From Prochlorococcus sp. scB245a_519A13 (lineage in GTDB: Bacteria > Cyanobacteriota > Cyanobacteriia > PCC-6307 > Cyanobiaceae), in assembly GCA_000634415.1 (NCBI GenBank), contig JFNH01000168.1, positions 1 through 61,322 on the forward strand: DNA of 61,322 nt, written 5' to 3'. Shown here one piece after another: positions 46,488-57,966 of this stretch (position 1 is its first letter; each line of letters opens with the position of its first letter). The notes below the pieces were generated by a model. That model was given only the letters and a program-made list of their open reading frames with translations. It was not told the origin of the DNA and ran no database searches. A program made the translations under genes and the position numbers.

Positions 46488-46538
46488 ATCTTGTGAGTAA
46501 ATTTATTATTAAACTATAAATGATTTTTGTGAAATTTT

Positions 46539-46976
46539 GTGTTTGTTGAGAATTTAAAAGAGACTTTAAATTTAGGAAAAAAAGTCTCACATAAATTAAA
46601 TCCCCAATCAATTGTTTTATTAGAGGGTCCAATAGGAGCTGGGAAAACTTCATTTGTGCAAGGGATTGCTCAAGGCTTATCTATATCTGAAGACATTACA
46701 AGCCCTACATTTGCTTTATCACATCACTATAACTCCGGAAAAATTCCACTAATTCACCTTGATTTATACAGGTTAGACAATGTTTCTTCAGCAAAAGAAG
46801 TTTTTTTTTCAGAAGAAGAAGAGGCAATTCAAAGACAAGCTATTTTAGTTATCGAATGGCCAGAATTAATAGAACCAGTTATTGATAATTTCTGGAAAAT
46901 AAAAATTAGTTACGCAAAAAATCATGGAAGAAACTATGAAATAAGTGATCCCAAAAATTTATTAACCTTTTCATAA
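46539..46976 (+). CDS. tsaE: tRNA threonylcarbamoyladenosine biosynthesis ATPase TsaE
   Basis: 145 residues: P-loop LEGPIGAGKTSFVQGIAQGL, ITSPTFALSHHY and LIHLDLYRLD, typical of TsaE, which drives the TsaBDE complex making t6A37 in tRNA. GTG start at 46539; an upstream ATG at 46520 is out of frame. Its last 43 nt overlap the convergent sugar kinase gene. Confidence 0.92.
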   Translation: MFVENLKETLNLGKKVSHKLNPQSIVLLEGPIGAGKTSFVQGIAQGLSISEDITSPTFALSHHYNSGKIPLIHLDLYRLDNVSSAKEVFFSEEEEAIQRQAILVIEWPELIEPVIDNFWKIKISYAKNHGRNYEISDPKNLLTFS

Positions 46977-47932
46977 TATGGCTGTTGCTCGATGGCACCT
47001 TCACCAAGACAAGTTAATAATCCACAAACACCTGCGAACTTAATGCAATCTTCTATTTCTAGTTCATTTGAAGGATAGCCAGAAGTAATTAATTTTGAAA
47101 TTAAGCCAGCTAGAAAAGCATCGCCTGCGCCAGTTGTATCAACAATTTTTTGTGAAGTAGGAGTTTCGGTAATTCCCTGCAATCCATTGATATACCAGGC
47201 AATAGGGTTTTCCCCATCAGTTATAATTACATCTGGTCTATTAGACAATTGTTGAGAGATAAGCAAGGGATTTTCATACTCAAAAAACAAAGTTGCTTCT
47301 TCTCTTGCAAGTTTCAAAACATTTGCATGATTTAAAAATTTCTTGATTAAATTAACTCTCTCAGCCTTACTAAATTCTGATGAAAAACTTGAGTGATCCC
47401 AAAAGACCTCTCTCCAATTCAAATCAATAACTATTTTGACTTCAAATTTTTTAGCCTGTTCTAGAAGAAAAAAAATGGTCTCTGCTGATAACGGAGATGA
47501 TAATAAAATCGTTCCTGTAACCAAATATTTTGTTTCTAGAAAAGATTTTTCCAAATTTAAAATTTCTTTTTCGATTAATTTCTTACTAAGAACTTCGTCT
47601 GCAAAGCGTGAATGGGAACTTTCCTCAAAGCCTGAAAAAAAACGATCTCCAAATTGATCTCTATCTACATTAACCACACGAGTAGATGAATCATTATCTA
47701 ATTGCAAAAAATCCAAATTAACTTCCAATTCATAAAATTGCGTAATAAATTTTTTTCCATAATCATCATTTCCCAAACTTCCTATAAATGTTGAATCAAT
47801 TTTTAATTTTCTTAATGCACAAGCAACATTAGCTGGCGCACCACCCAAAAAATCTGTAAATCCCTGATTTGACTTATTTCTGATTCTGTCTATTAAAGCC
47901 TCACCAATACATATCACCTTTTTCTTTTTCAT
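46934..47932 (-). CDS. PfkB-family carbohydrate kinase, probably fructokinase
   Basis: 332 residues: VICIGEALIDRIRN, sugar-binding FLGGAPANVACALRKL, GSLGNDDYG, and C-terminal anion-hole IVDTTGAGDAFLAGLI with the catalytic Asp. Fructose is the likeliest substrate given the opening and general similarity to cyanobacterial fructokinases, but other PfkB sugars cannot be excluded. Start ATG 47932. Its 3' end runs under tsaE by 43 bp, a long antisense overlap for this window. Confidence 0.9.
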   Translation of the reverse strand: MKKKKVICIGEALIDRIRNKSNQGFTDFLGGAPANVACALRKLKIDSTFIGSLGNDDYGKKFITQFYELEVNLDFLQLDNDSSTRVVNVDRDQFGDRFFSGFEESSHSRFADEVLSKKLIEKEILNLEKSFLETKYLVTGTILLSSPLSAETIFFLLEQAKKFEVKIVIDLNWREVFWDHSSFSSEFSKAERVNLIKKFLNHANVLKLAREEATLFFEYENPLLISQQLSNRPDVIITDGENPIAWYINGLQGITETPTSQKIVDTTGAGDAFLAGLISKLITSGYPSNELEIEDCIKFAGVCGLLTCLGEGAIEQQPYYEKVNKFLGSLIS

Positions 47933-48020
47933 AAAATGAACGTTTTTCTTAATTAAGAATAATTTATTAAAAACGAATAATTATTTTTTGAATTAAAGTT
48001 TAATTAAAAGCAAATTCATA

Positions 48021-48935
48021 GTGTCCTTAAATAAATCTGAAACTTGGAAGTGGAAAGATTGGGAAATTTCTTGGTCTTTATCAAAAGAATCTATTTCTGA
48101 AAAAAATATTAAAATTTTATTAGTTCACGGATTTGGGGCATCAAAAAACCACTGGAGACATAATCAAGATTTTCTTGGTAAATTTTCAAACTGCTACGCA
48201 ATTGACCTATTAGGATTTGGAGAAAGCAGTCAGCCAAGTGCTTTATTAAAATACGAACCTTATATAGAAAACTCAATTAAGTATTCATTTGACCTATGGG
48301 GCAATCAAATATCAACATTTTGTAAAGAGGTAATCAAATCACCTGTGTACTTGGTAGGAAATTCAATTGGTGGTGTTATTGCATTGAAAACTGCTGAAAT
48401 CCTCAAAGAAAAATGTAAAGGTGTCATTTTGATTGATTGTGCACAAAGAACTATGGATGATAAACGTCTAAAAAAAAGTGATATATTAATGAATCTATTG
48501 AGACCTGTTCTTAAAACAATAGTCAGACAAAGAGTAATTAGCAATACGCTTTTTACAAGAGCTGCTAATCCAAAAGTTATAAAGAAAATACTTGAACAAG
48601 CTTACCCTTCAGGGAAAAATATCGATAAAGAATTGATTGAAATACTTTATCAACCATCTCAAAGGAAAAATTCTAAAGAAGCGTTTCGTGGTTTTATTAA
48701 CTTGTTTGATGACTATCTTGCTACTGATCTTTTCGATAAAGTTGATGCTCCAATCCAATTGATTTGGGGGGGAAAAGATCCTTGGGAATCTTTAAATGAA
48801 GCAAAAGAATGGAAGAAAAAATTCAGGAATATTAAAAGATTAGATATTATTAATGGGGCTGGTCATTGTCCTCATGATGAAGAACCTGAAAAAACAAATA
48901 TGTTAATAAATGAATTTATTCAAGAAACGAAATAA
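48021..48935 (+). CDS. Alpha/beta hydrolase family protein (copy 2)
   Basis: 304 residues, triad residues in VGNSIGGVIALK (S115), LIWGGKDPWE (Asp) and GAGHCPHDEEPE (His), with the oxyanion stretch LLVHGFGASKNHWRHN. It shares the blocks HGFGAS..HWR, AIDLLGFG.S, GNS.GG, WGGKDPW and GHCPHDE.PE with the hydrolase at 19535-20455, so the two are paralogues. GTG start at 48021. Its end overlaps the convergent sigma factor gene by 16 nt. Confidence 0.88.
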   Translation: MSLNKSETWKWKDWEISWSLSKESISEKNIKILLVHGFGASKNHWRHNQDFLGKFSNCYAIDLLGFGESSQPSALLKYEPYIENSIKYSFDLWGNQISTFCKEVIKSPVYLVGNSIGGVIALKTAEILKEKCKGVILIDCAQRTMDDKRLKKSDILMNLLRPVLKTIVRQRVISNTLFTRAANPKVIKKILEQAYPSGKNIDKELIEILYQPSQRKNSKEAFRGFINLFDDYLATDLFDKVDAPIQLIWGGKDPWESLNEAKEWKKKFRNIKRLDIINGAGHCPHDEEPEKTNMLINEFIQETK

Positions 48936-49954
48936 GCTTCTACATTATCACTAAGTCTTCTCAAGCCTCTTAATCCATCTCTTTCTAGGTTTCTTACTCG
49001 ATCCCTGCTTATTCCTAAAACCCTTCCTATACCTGTAAGGGACATTGGCTCATCACCATCCATTCCATATCTCATTCTTAAAACTCTACATTGCAGATCA
49101 GGCAATTGATGTAACAGAGAATGCAGATCACCCCTCATACAATCCATCTCTATTTGTTCGTCTGGCAAATCCTCGCCCCCTGCTAATAAATCTAATAAAA
49201 CAGTATCTTCACCATCACCAACTTTGGTTTCAAGACTAACTGGCTGTCCAGCTTTGCACATCAAATCTTTAACGTCATCTTCTGGAAGCTCTACGTATTT
49301 TGCAAGTTCACTTACAGTTGGAGTCCTAGACATTTCTTGGCTGAGCTCTCTTTGACCTTTTTTTAACTTATTCAACATTTCAGTAATGTGAATTGGTAGC
49401 CTTATTGCACGACTTTTTTCAGCTATTGCTCTTGTAATACCTTGTCTAATCCACCAGTATGCATATGTTGAAAACTTATAACCTCTGGCTGGATCAAATT
49501 TTTCAACTCCTCTGACCAATCCTATAGTTCCCTCCTGAATTAAATCTAAAAGTTCCATATTTCTTTTTGTATATTTTTTTGCAACGCTTACAACCAATCT
49601 TAAATTTGCTGCGACCATTCTTTCTTTAGCTCTCTGTCCAGCTCTCAATCTTTTTTTTATAATGGAGGCAGATAAATTTAATTTGATCGATAATTCATCA
49701 ATACTAGGTTTATCTCCTGTTAATTCAATAATTTCTAATTCTTTTCGTTCAACTTCCATATACTCTTGAACTTGTCTGCCTAGAGTAATTTCTTGTTCAT
49801 GAGATAGTAATGGAACTCTTCCTATATCCCTTAAGTAAGATCGAACAAGATCAACATCATTACTAGCTTTTATACTCGCGATTGACGATAGTTTATTATC
49901 ACTTATTGTTTCAGAAGACATGAAAGTTGAATGATGTTTTGTAAACAATACCAT
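48920..49954 (-). CDS. RNA polymerase sigma factor, sigma-70 family (RpoD-like, probably group 2)
   Basis: 344 residues: region 1.2 (DVDLVRSYLRDIGRVPLLSHEQEITLGRQVQ), region 2 with RLVVSVAKKYTKRNMELLDLIQEGTIGLVRGVEKFDPARGYKFSTYAYWWIRQGITRAI (includes -10 recognition and melting), region 3, and region 4 (LQCRVLRMRYGMDGDEPMSLTGIGRVLGISRDRVRNLERDGLRGLRRL). It lacks the long N-terminal 1.1 region of the principal sigma factor, so it is probably an alternative group 2 factor. Start at 49954 or the ATG at 49921 (MSSETISDNK). Confidence 0.92.
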   Translation of the reverse strand: MVLFTKHHSTFMSSETISDNKLSSIASIKASNDVDLVRSYLRDIGRVPLLSHEQEITLGRQVQEYMEVERKELEIIELTGDKPSIDELSIKLNLSASIIKKRLRAGQRAKERMVAANLRLVVSVAKKYTKRNMELLDLIQEGTIGLVRGVEKFDPARGYKFSTYAYWWIRQGITRAIAEKSRAIRLPIHITEMLNKLKKGQRELSQEMSRTPTVSELAKYVELPEDDVKDLMCKAGQPVSLETKVGDGEDTVLLDLLAGGEDLPDEQIEMDCMRGDLHSLLHQLPDLQCRVLRMRYGMDGDEPMSLTGIGRVLGISRDRVRNLERDGLRGLRRLSDNVEAYFVS

Positions 49955-50021
49955 TAAGAAATGTAAAGTTAAACAAAAAAATCCACATTTTTACAAAAAT
50001 GAGAATAAATACCTAGTTAAT

Positions 50022-51428
50022 TTAGGTCAATGATGAGTTTAAAAGCCATTTTGCTGTACTGAGATAAATAAATACACCAGCAATATCAGTGACAGTTGTA
50101 ATAAAAGGGGAAGACATTAAGGCTGGATCCAACTTCATTCTGTCAAACAACAAAGGGAGGATCGCTCCTGTTGTAGCAGCTAAAGTTGTTATGGATATTA
50201 AACTTATTCCCACCGCTGAAGCGATTAAAGGCCCTTCTCCTTGCCACCAAGCGAAGGGAAATACTACAAGCATCATGAAAACACCTAAAAGAGCGCCTGT
50301 AATTGCCTCCTTAACTACTGCCTTAATAGCACCCACAGACTTCAATTTTTGAGTACTTAAACCTCTAATGACAACAGTTGAGCTTTGAGCACCAACATTT
50401 CCCCCAGTACCAATAAGTAGTGGAATAAATGCAGCTAATAAGACTATTTCTTTTAATATTTCATCATTCATAGCAATAACCTTTGTTGTTAAACCATTTG
50501 CCAAAACCAAAATTAATAACCATAAAATTCTTCTACGAGCAATCGTAAACAAACTACTTTGGAAATAGTCATCTTCATCTCCCGGTTGTACTGCCCCTGC
50601 TGCGTAAATATCTCTTGTTGCTTCTTGTTCTATGACATCAATTAAATCATCAACAGTTACTATCCCAACCAGTCTTTTTTCTTTATCAACGACTGGTAGA
50701 GCTAAAAAATCGTATCTTTGTATTGCTCTAGCAACCTCTTCTTGATTGGTATTAGTAGATATATTAACTACATCTCTTGTCATAACGTCACCAATTGGCT
50801 TAGAGGGATCAGCAGTTACAAGATCTCTTAAAGAGAGAATACCAGTTAAGTGTCTTTCTTTATCTGTAACATATAAGCTATAAATAGTTTCAGTAAATGG
50901 TGCTCTTTTTCTAACTAAAGAAAGAGCATCAGCTGCTGTTTGCATCTCTTTAAGGTCTATAAATTCAGTTGTCATTAATCTTCCGGCAGTTTCAGGCTCA
51001 TATCCAAGTAATTCAGCTGTTACTCTCCTTTCACCAGGACTAAGAGCAGACAAAAATTTTCTTACAACTTTTGCAGGTAATTCATCAAAGAGTTGAACCC
51101 TATCATCAGGAGACATTTTTTCAACGATTTCCAAAACCTCTCCTGAACGAAGTCTTTCTAATAAAGTTTGCTGAACTACTGGATCTAAATATTCATAAAC
51201 CTCAATTGCTTCATTTTTCTTTAATAATCGAAATGCTAAAGCCTGCAATATTAGTGGAAGACTTCCAATAGCATCTGCAATATCAACAGGTTGGGAAGGC
51301 TCTAAAAGTAACTTTGCCTCATCATAATTTCCCGCGATGAGCAATTCTTCAAGTTGAGTAGTAATATTTTCTCTTGTACTTAAATCTGAAGATAACGATG
51401 TAACTGTTTCAAAATTATTTTCATTCAT
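50022..51428 (-). CDS. mgtE: Magnesium transporter MgtE
   Basis: 468 residues: superhelical N domain with repeated MSPDDRVQLFDELPAKVVRKFLSAL, a CBS pair (TETIYSLYVTDKERHLTGILSLRDLV to ALPVVDKEKRLVGIVTVDDLIDVIEQEATRDIYAAGA), then five membrane helices with PLLIGTGGNVGAQSSTVVIRGL and the ATTGAILPLLFDRMKLDPALMSSPFITTVTDIAG pore stretch. Start ATG 51428. No Mg2+ riboswitch is evident upstream. Confidence 0.95.
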   Translation of the reverse strand: MNENNFETVTSLSSDLSTRENITTQLEELLIAGNYDEAKLLLEPSQPVDIADAIGSLPLILQALAFRLLKKNEAIEVYEYLDPVVQQTLLERLRSGEVLEIVEKMSPDDRVQLFDELPAKVVRKFLSALSPGERRVTAELLGYEPETAGRLMTTEFIDLKEMQTAADALSLVRKRAPFTETIYSLYVTDKERHLTGILSLRDLVTADPSKPIGDVMTRDVVNISTNTNQEEVARAIQRYDFLALPVVDKEKRLVGIVTVDDLIDVIEQEATRDIYAAGAVQPGDEDDYFQSSLFTIARRRILWLLILVLANGLTTKVIAMNDEILKEIVLLAAFIPLLIGTGGNVGAQSSTVVIRGLSTQKLKSVGAIKAVVKEAITGALLGVFMMLVVFPFAWWQGEGPLIASAVGISLISITTLAATTGAILPLLFDRMKLDPALMSSPFITTVTDIAGVFIYLSTAKWLLNSSLT

Positions 51429-51471
51429 AAATATAATCCCTTATCAAAGTAACAACACCATTATATGGAAT

Positions 51472-51801
51472 CTAAGTAATTTTTCTACTTATCCAGTATC
51501 CGAAAAGCATTGTGAATAAATTTACGATAATGATTAAATTAAAAAAAATTATAAATTTTATCCAATCCCCTTGATTTAAAATTGTGTACAAAAAATATAT
51601 AAAACCGCTAAAAGATGTAAAGCAAGAAAAAAAACCACTCAATAAAATTTTTTCAGTTGAATAACTTAATCTTCTACTGATAAAAAAACCTACTAAAAAT
51701 GATCCAATTATTGAAATAAAAAAATTATTATTTATAGTTAACCTTAAAAAAGTAGCTAAGTAAGCAGCTAAAAGAATATAAATAAAATTATTTATTTTCA
51801 C
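51472..51801 (-). CDS. crcB: CrcB/Fluc-like fluoride channel subunit (first of two)
   Basis: 109 residues, four membrane segments: IIGSFLVGFFIS, LLSGFFSCFTSFSGFIYFLYTIL and LFTMLFGYWIS. It has the FxxF-like FTSFSGF but no Asn in the helix-2 position where most Fluc proteins carry one (IIGSF). It lies 1 nt after the partner gene, as expected for a heterodimeric pair. Start ATG 51801. Confidence 0.83.
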   Translation of the reverse strand: MKINNFIYILLAAYLATFLRLTINNNFFISIIGSFLVGFFISRRLSYSTEKILLSGFFSCFTSFSGFIYFLYTILNQGDWIKFIIFFNLIIIVNLFTMLFGYWISRKIT

Positions 51802-51802
51802 T

Positions 51803-52168
51803 TTAAAAAATATTAATAAGAAAATAACCTAAATAAAAGAACAGGAATGAAAAAATGATCACTTCAATATAGTGGAAAAATAATTTTAGAAATTTTCCCT
51901 TTTTAAATAGCTCAAATAATTGATATATAAAAGAAGAAAATGTACTAAAACATCCTAAAAAACCACTATAAAATAACACTAATATTTCGTTATTAGTAAA
52001 ATTTAGAGCTACTAAAATTCCTAATAAAAAAGATGATAAAAAATTTACTATTGAGGTATTTTGAATATCAAAACCTATACTTTTTTTGAAATTATTTTGT
52101 ATTAAAATTCTCAATATTAATCCAAAAGTACTGCCGAGTAAAATTATATTTATTGAACTAAAATTCAA
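51803..52168 (-). CDS. crcB: CrcB/Fluc-like fluoride channel subunit (second of two)
   Basis: 121 residues, four membrane segments, with VNFLSSFLLGILV (Asn typical of Fluc pores) and GFLGCFSTFSSFIYQLFEL. Together with the 51472-51801 product it probably forms a heterodimeric fluoride exporter. Start ATG 52168. No fluoride (crcB) riboswitch is visible; the upstream gene ends 3 nt away. Confidence 0.85.
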   Translation of the reverse strand: MNFSSINIILLGSTFGLILRILIQNNFKKSIGFDIQNTSIVNFLSSFLLGILVALNFTNNEILVLFYSGFLGCFSTFSSFIYQLFELFKKGKFLKLFFHYIEVIIFSFLFFYLGYFLINIF

Positions 52169-52171
52169 AAT

Positions 52172-54483
<2,312 letters not shown>

Positions 54484-54616
54484 TTAGTCTTTTAAAATGG
54501 TATTTTTAAAAGGTCTTTTATTAAACTTACTACCGCAATAAGATAAAGGCTCGAAGTCAATGAAAAATTTAATCACTTTAATTATATAGCTAATATTTTT
54601 TTCTTCAGAAATTCAT

Positions 54617-55516
54617 ATGTCTTCGTATCTACCTCATGTAATTATTTTAATTGGGCCTACTGCAAGTGGTAAAACAGAACTAGCTATTGAAATTGCAGAA
54701 CATTTTAAAACTCATATACATAATATCGATTCAAGGCAAATTTATAAGTCCATGGATATTGGAACAGCAAAGCCATCCAAAATACAACAAAAAAAAATAA
54801 AGCATTTTTTAATAGATATTGAGGAACCAATCAATCCCATTAACGTAAAGCAATTTCAAGAAATTGCTCAAAAATCTATTCAAGGAGAAATTAAACAAAA
54901 TTATTTACCTTTTCTTGTTGGAGGAAGTGGGTTGTATATGAATTCAATAACAAAAGGATTTTTTGTACCAGATGTCCCTCCTCAAAATAATTTCAGAAGA
55001 CAATTAGAAGAACTTGGTCAGGAAAAATGTTGGGACCTGTTAAAAAATTGTGATCCATTATCAACAAAAAAAATCAATTTTGCTGACCAAATTAGAACAA
55101 TAAGAGCTTTAGAAGTCTTTTATGTAACAGGAAAACCTTTATCAACTCTAAAAGTTCAAAACCCGCCTAACTGGAAAATCCTAGAGCTTGGATTGGATAG
55201 AAATAATTTAAAAGAAAGAATTTTTCAAAGAACAAAAAACATGTTTTTATCCGGAATTATTGAGGAGACAAACCACCTTATCTCTAAATACGGATTTGAT
55301 TTACCAATACTAGAAACTATTGGTTATCGAGAAGCTAGGGATGTTTTAAATAATCGTTCAACAATTGACAAAGCGATTGAGTTGACTGCGGCCAAAACAA
55401 TCCAATTTGCTAAAAGACAAAAAACTTGGTTTCGTAATAAAAATAATCCTCTTTGGCTTAATAACAAAAACCTTCTAAAAGATGCAATAATTAAAATAGA
55501 GTCTTTTTTAAGCTAA
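54617..55516 (+). CDS. miaA: tRNA dimethylallyltransferase MiaA
   Basis: 299 residues: P-loop [74 protein letters not shown] and C-terminal [15 protein letters not shown]. Adds the isopentenyl group to A37 of tRNAs reading U-initial codons. Start ATG 54617. Confidence 0.96.
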   Translation: MSSYLPHVIILIGPTASGKTELAIEIAEHFKTHIHNIDSRQIYKSMDIGTAKPSKIQQKKIKHFLIDIEEPINPINVKQFQEIAQKSIQGEIKQNYLPFLVGGSGLYMNSITKGFFVPDVPPQNNFRRQLEELGQEKCWDLLKNCDPLSTKKINFADQIRTIRALEVFYVTGKPLSTLKVQNPPNWKILELGLDRNNLKERIFQRTKNMFLSGIIEETNHLISKYGFDLPILETIGYREARDVLNNRSTIDKAIELTAAKTIQFAKRQKTWFRNKNNPLWLNNKNLLKDAIIKIESFLS

Positions 55517-55569
55517 CTTTATAAAAATAGATTTTGTTCATCATCCAATCAATTTATTTAATTAACTGA

Positions 55570-56142
55570 ATGCCCCCACGCCCACGCTTTGACCGACGAG
55601 CTCCAGTTAGAGAGCTACCAAATATAAATGAAAGAATAAAATACCCTCAATTGAGAGTCGTTGATTCAGATGGAAAACAACTAGGGGTCATAGATAGATT
55701 AAAAGCATTAGAAATAGCATCTCAACGAGAACTTGATTTAGTTTTGGTAAGCGAGAAAGCAAATCCTCCGGTTTGTAGAATCATGGACTACGGTAAATAT
55801 AAATTTGAACAAGAAAAGAAAGCTAAAGAAGCAAGAAAAAAATCTCATCAAACAGAAGTTAAAGAAGTAAAAATGAGGTATAAGATCGACAAGCATGATT
55901 ATGATGTTCGAATTGGTCAAGCTACTAAATTTCTAAAATCGGGAGATAAGGTAAAATGCACTGTAATTTTTAGGGGAAGAGAAATTCAACACTCAAATTT
56001 AGCTGAGACACTTCTTTTAAAAATGGCTAATGATTTAGAAGAGCAATCAGAAGTTCAACAAAAACCAAAAAGAGAAGGGAGAAACATGATTATGTTTTTA
56101 AGCCCTCGCAAAACACCTCTCATTAAAAAAGATGATGCGTAA
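55570..56142 (+). CDS. infC: Translation initiation factor IF-3
   Basis: 190 residues: N-terminal [30 protein letters not shown], basic linker [37 protein letters not shown]-domain [22 protein letters not shown]. Checks the start codon and dissociates 70S. Start ATG 55570 (an extra [17 protein letters not shown] tail precedes the common core). Confidence 0.96.
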   Translation: MPPRPRFDRRAPVRELPNINERIKYPQLRVVDSDGKQLGVIDRLKALEIASQRELDLVLVSEKANPPVCRIMDYGKYKFEQEKKAKEARKKSHQTEVKEVKMRYKIDKHDYDVRIGQATKFLKSGDKVKCTVIFRGREIQHSNLAETLLLKMANDLEEQSEVQQKPKREGRNMIMFLSPRKTPLIKKDDA

Positions 56143-56219
56143 TAAATTATTATCAAAAAATATGACGAATGTTAAAGTGTCACTATATCAAAAATTAAAT
56201 TAGTCAGGATTTTTCTAAA

Positions 56220-57206
56220 GTGAGATTCCATATTCAACAAGATAGTGATATCCCGGCATCTACTCAACTAAATAATCAAATTTGTTTCGCAATTGCAGCA
56301 AGACATTATCCTCCAGGCCACAGACTGCCTAGTACTAGGCAACTTGCAATGCAGACTGGACTCCATCGGAACACTATAAGCAAAGTTTACAGACAACTGG
56401 AATTAGATGGAGTTGTTGAAGCAATAGCTGGATCAGGTATTTATGTAAGAGATAATCTTACTAAAAGAGAATTTACAAAATCACTTTATTCAAAAGATAA
56501 AATTAGTAAGGCACCTGATCAAGAAGCAAAGAAGGTAATTGACAACTTAATAAGTCTTGGATTCACTTTACAAGAGACGAGAGAGCTATTGAACAATGAA
56601 ATTGATTGGCGTATTAAGTGCGGATCAAGAATCATAGTGAGCACTCCTAGAGAAGATATTGGAGCATCTATGTTAATAGCAGAAGACCTTTCTACAACAA
56701 TTAATGTACCAGTAGAAGTTGTTCCTATGGAAGAATTAGAAAAAGTTTTGAGTAATTCAAATAATGGTACGATTGTCACAAGCAGATATTTTTTACAGCC
56801 TCTAGAAAAAGTTGCCAAGCAACATGGAGTTCGCGCTATTGCAGTTGACTTGAGTGATTTTCAAAAGGAATTAAAAATTCTTAAGGAATTAAATGCTGGC
56901 AGTTGTGTAGGTATTGTTAGCATAAGTCCTGGTTTATTAAGGGCTGCAGAAGTCATTATACATAGTATGCGTGGTAGTGAATTAATGCTTATGACGGCAA
57001 TCTCAGACAATAACGGTAGATTACTCGCACTTTTAAAGGCTTCAAACCATATAGTGTGTGATGGACCGAGTTTATCAGTTGTAGAAAACACATTGTTAAA
57101 AAATCGTTCTCAGTTGATGAGATTACCTCAAATAATATGTGCAAAAAATTATTTAAGTATCGAAACTTTAAATCAATTAAAAAAAGAAATAGGGGTTATT
57201 AATTAA
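56220..57206 (+). CDS. GntR-family transcriptional regulator with unidentified effector domain
   Basis: 328 residues with a GTG start. Residues 1-75 are a GntR winged helix (QIDSDIPASTQL-like opening, then YPPGHRLPSTRQLAMQTGLHRNTISKVYRQLELDGVVEAIAGSGIYV). After residue about 100 comes a domain of two similar alpha/beta halves (RIIVSTPREDIGASMLIAEDLSTTINVPVEVVPM, CVGIVSISPGLLRAAEVIIHS) without the PLP-fold of MocR types or the FadR/UTRA folds I can recall. Its ligand is unknown. Position 3 nt before cysE suggests a common transcript or control of serine/cysteine metabolism. Confidence 0.85.
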   Translation: MRFHIQQDSDIPASTQLNNQICFAIAARHYPPGHRLPSTRQLAMQTGLHRNTISKVYRQLELDGVVEAIAGSGIYVRDNLTKREFTKSLYSKDKISKAPDQEAKKVIDNLISLGFTLQETRELLNNEIDWRIKCGSRIIVSTPREDIGASMLIAEDLSTTINVPVEVVPMEELEKVLSNSNNGTIVTSRYFLQPLEKVAKQHGVRAIAVDLSDFQKELKILKELNAGSCVGIVSISPGLLRAAEVIIHSMRGSELMLMTAISDNNGRLLALLKASNHIVCDGPSLSVVENTLLKNRSQLMRLPQIICAKNYLSIETLNQLKKEIGVIN

Positions 57207-57209
57207 ACC

Positions 57210-57947
57210 ATGGTATTAAAAACTTTTAAATCAGACATAGAAATTATCAGAGAGAGAGATCCCGCCGCAAGAGGAATCTTAGAGATATTTCTTTGCTACC
57301 CTGGCTTTCAATCAATAGTTATACATAGATTTACACATAAATTATGGCAATTAAAGATTCCTTTGATTCCCCGCTTACTCAGTCATCTTAATAGGCTAGC
57401 AACAGGTATTGAAATCCATCCTGGGGCAAAAATTGGTAAAAGGGTTTTCATAGACCATGGAATGGGCGTTGTAATTGGTGAAACTGCTGAGATAGGAAAT
57501 AACTGCTTGCTCTATCAAGGAGTGACATTAGGAGGTACTGGTAAAAGCCATGGCAAAAGACACCCCACCTTAATGGAAAATGTTGTAGTGGGAGCGGGCG
57601 CAAAAGTTCTTGGATCCATCACGGTAGGATCTAATACCCGTATTGGTGCTGGCTCAGTAGTTGTTCGAAATGTAGAGGGGAACAGTACTGTGGTCGGAGT
57701 TCCTGGCAGGGTAGTGCATCAAAGTGGTGTCAAAGTAAATCCTTTAGCTCACTCCGCATTACCAGATGCAGAAGCTAATGTGATAAAAAATCTAATGGAT
57801 AGGATAGACTCTCTTGAAAATGAAATTCTTAAATTACAAAAAACTCTACAATGTATAGCTAGCTCAGAATCTATTGACGTTTCTAAACTCGGTGATTCTC
57901 AAAATCTTAAGGATAAAGAAATTTTTGAATTCCTTGGAGATGATTAA
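57210..57947 (+). CDS. cysE: Serine O-acetyltransferase
   Basis: 245 residues: N-terminal DPAARGILEIFLCYPGFQSIVIHRFTHKLW, then left-handed beta-helix hexapeptide repeats with GIEIHPGAKIGKRVFIDHGMGVVIGETAEIGNNCLLYQGVTLGGTGKSHGKRHPT (catalytic His and Asp) and VGVPGRVVHQSG. The first step of cysteine synthesis; CysE is typically feedback inhibited by cysteine. Start ATG 57210, right after the GntR gene. Confidence 0.96.
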   Translation: MVLKTFKSDIEIIRERDPAARGILEIFLCYPGFQSIVIHRFTHKLWQLKIPLIPRLLSHLNRLATGIEIHPGAKIGKRVFIDHGMGVVIGETAEIGNNCLLYQGVTLGGTGKSHGKRHPTLMENVVVGAGAKVLGSITVGSNTRIGAGSVVVRNVEGNSTVVGVPGRVVHQSGVKVNPLAHSALPDAEANVIKNLMDRIDSLENEILKLQKTLQCIASSESIDVSKLGDSQNLKDKEIFEFLGDD

Positions 57948-57966
57948 ATATTAATTTAATTTTTTT
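57944..57966 (+). terminator. Candidate terminator of cysE
   Basis: TTAAAT and ATTTAA (57944-57949 and 57954-57959) form a 6-bp AT stem around ATTA, followed by seven T. It overlaps the cysE stop codon and the end of convergent secA. The stem is all A/T, so strength is doubtful. Confidence 0.4.

Noticed and set aside
51472-52168. Fluoride riboswitch for the crcB pair
   Set aside because: The crcB genes follow another gene within 3 nt and no leader with the aptamer's conserved elements exists.
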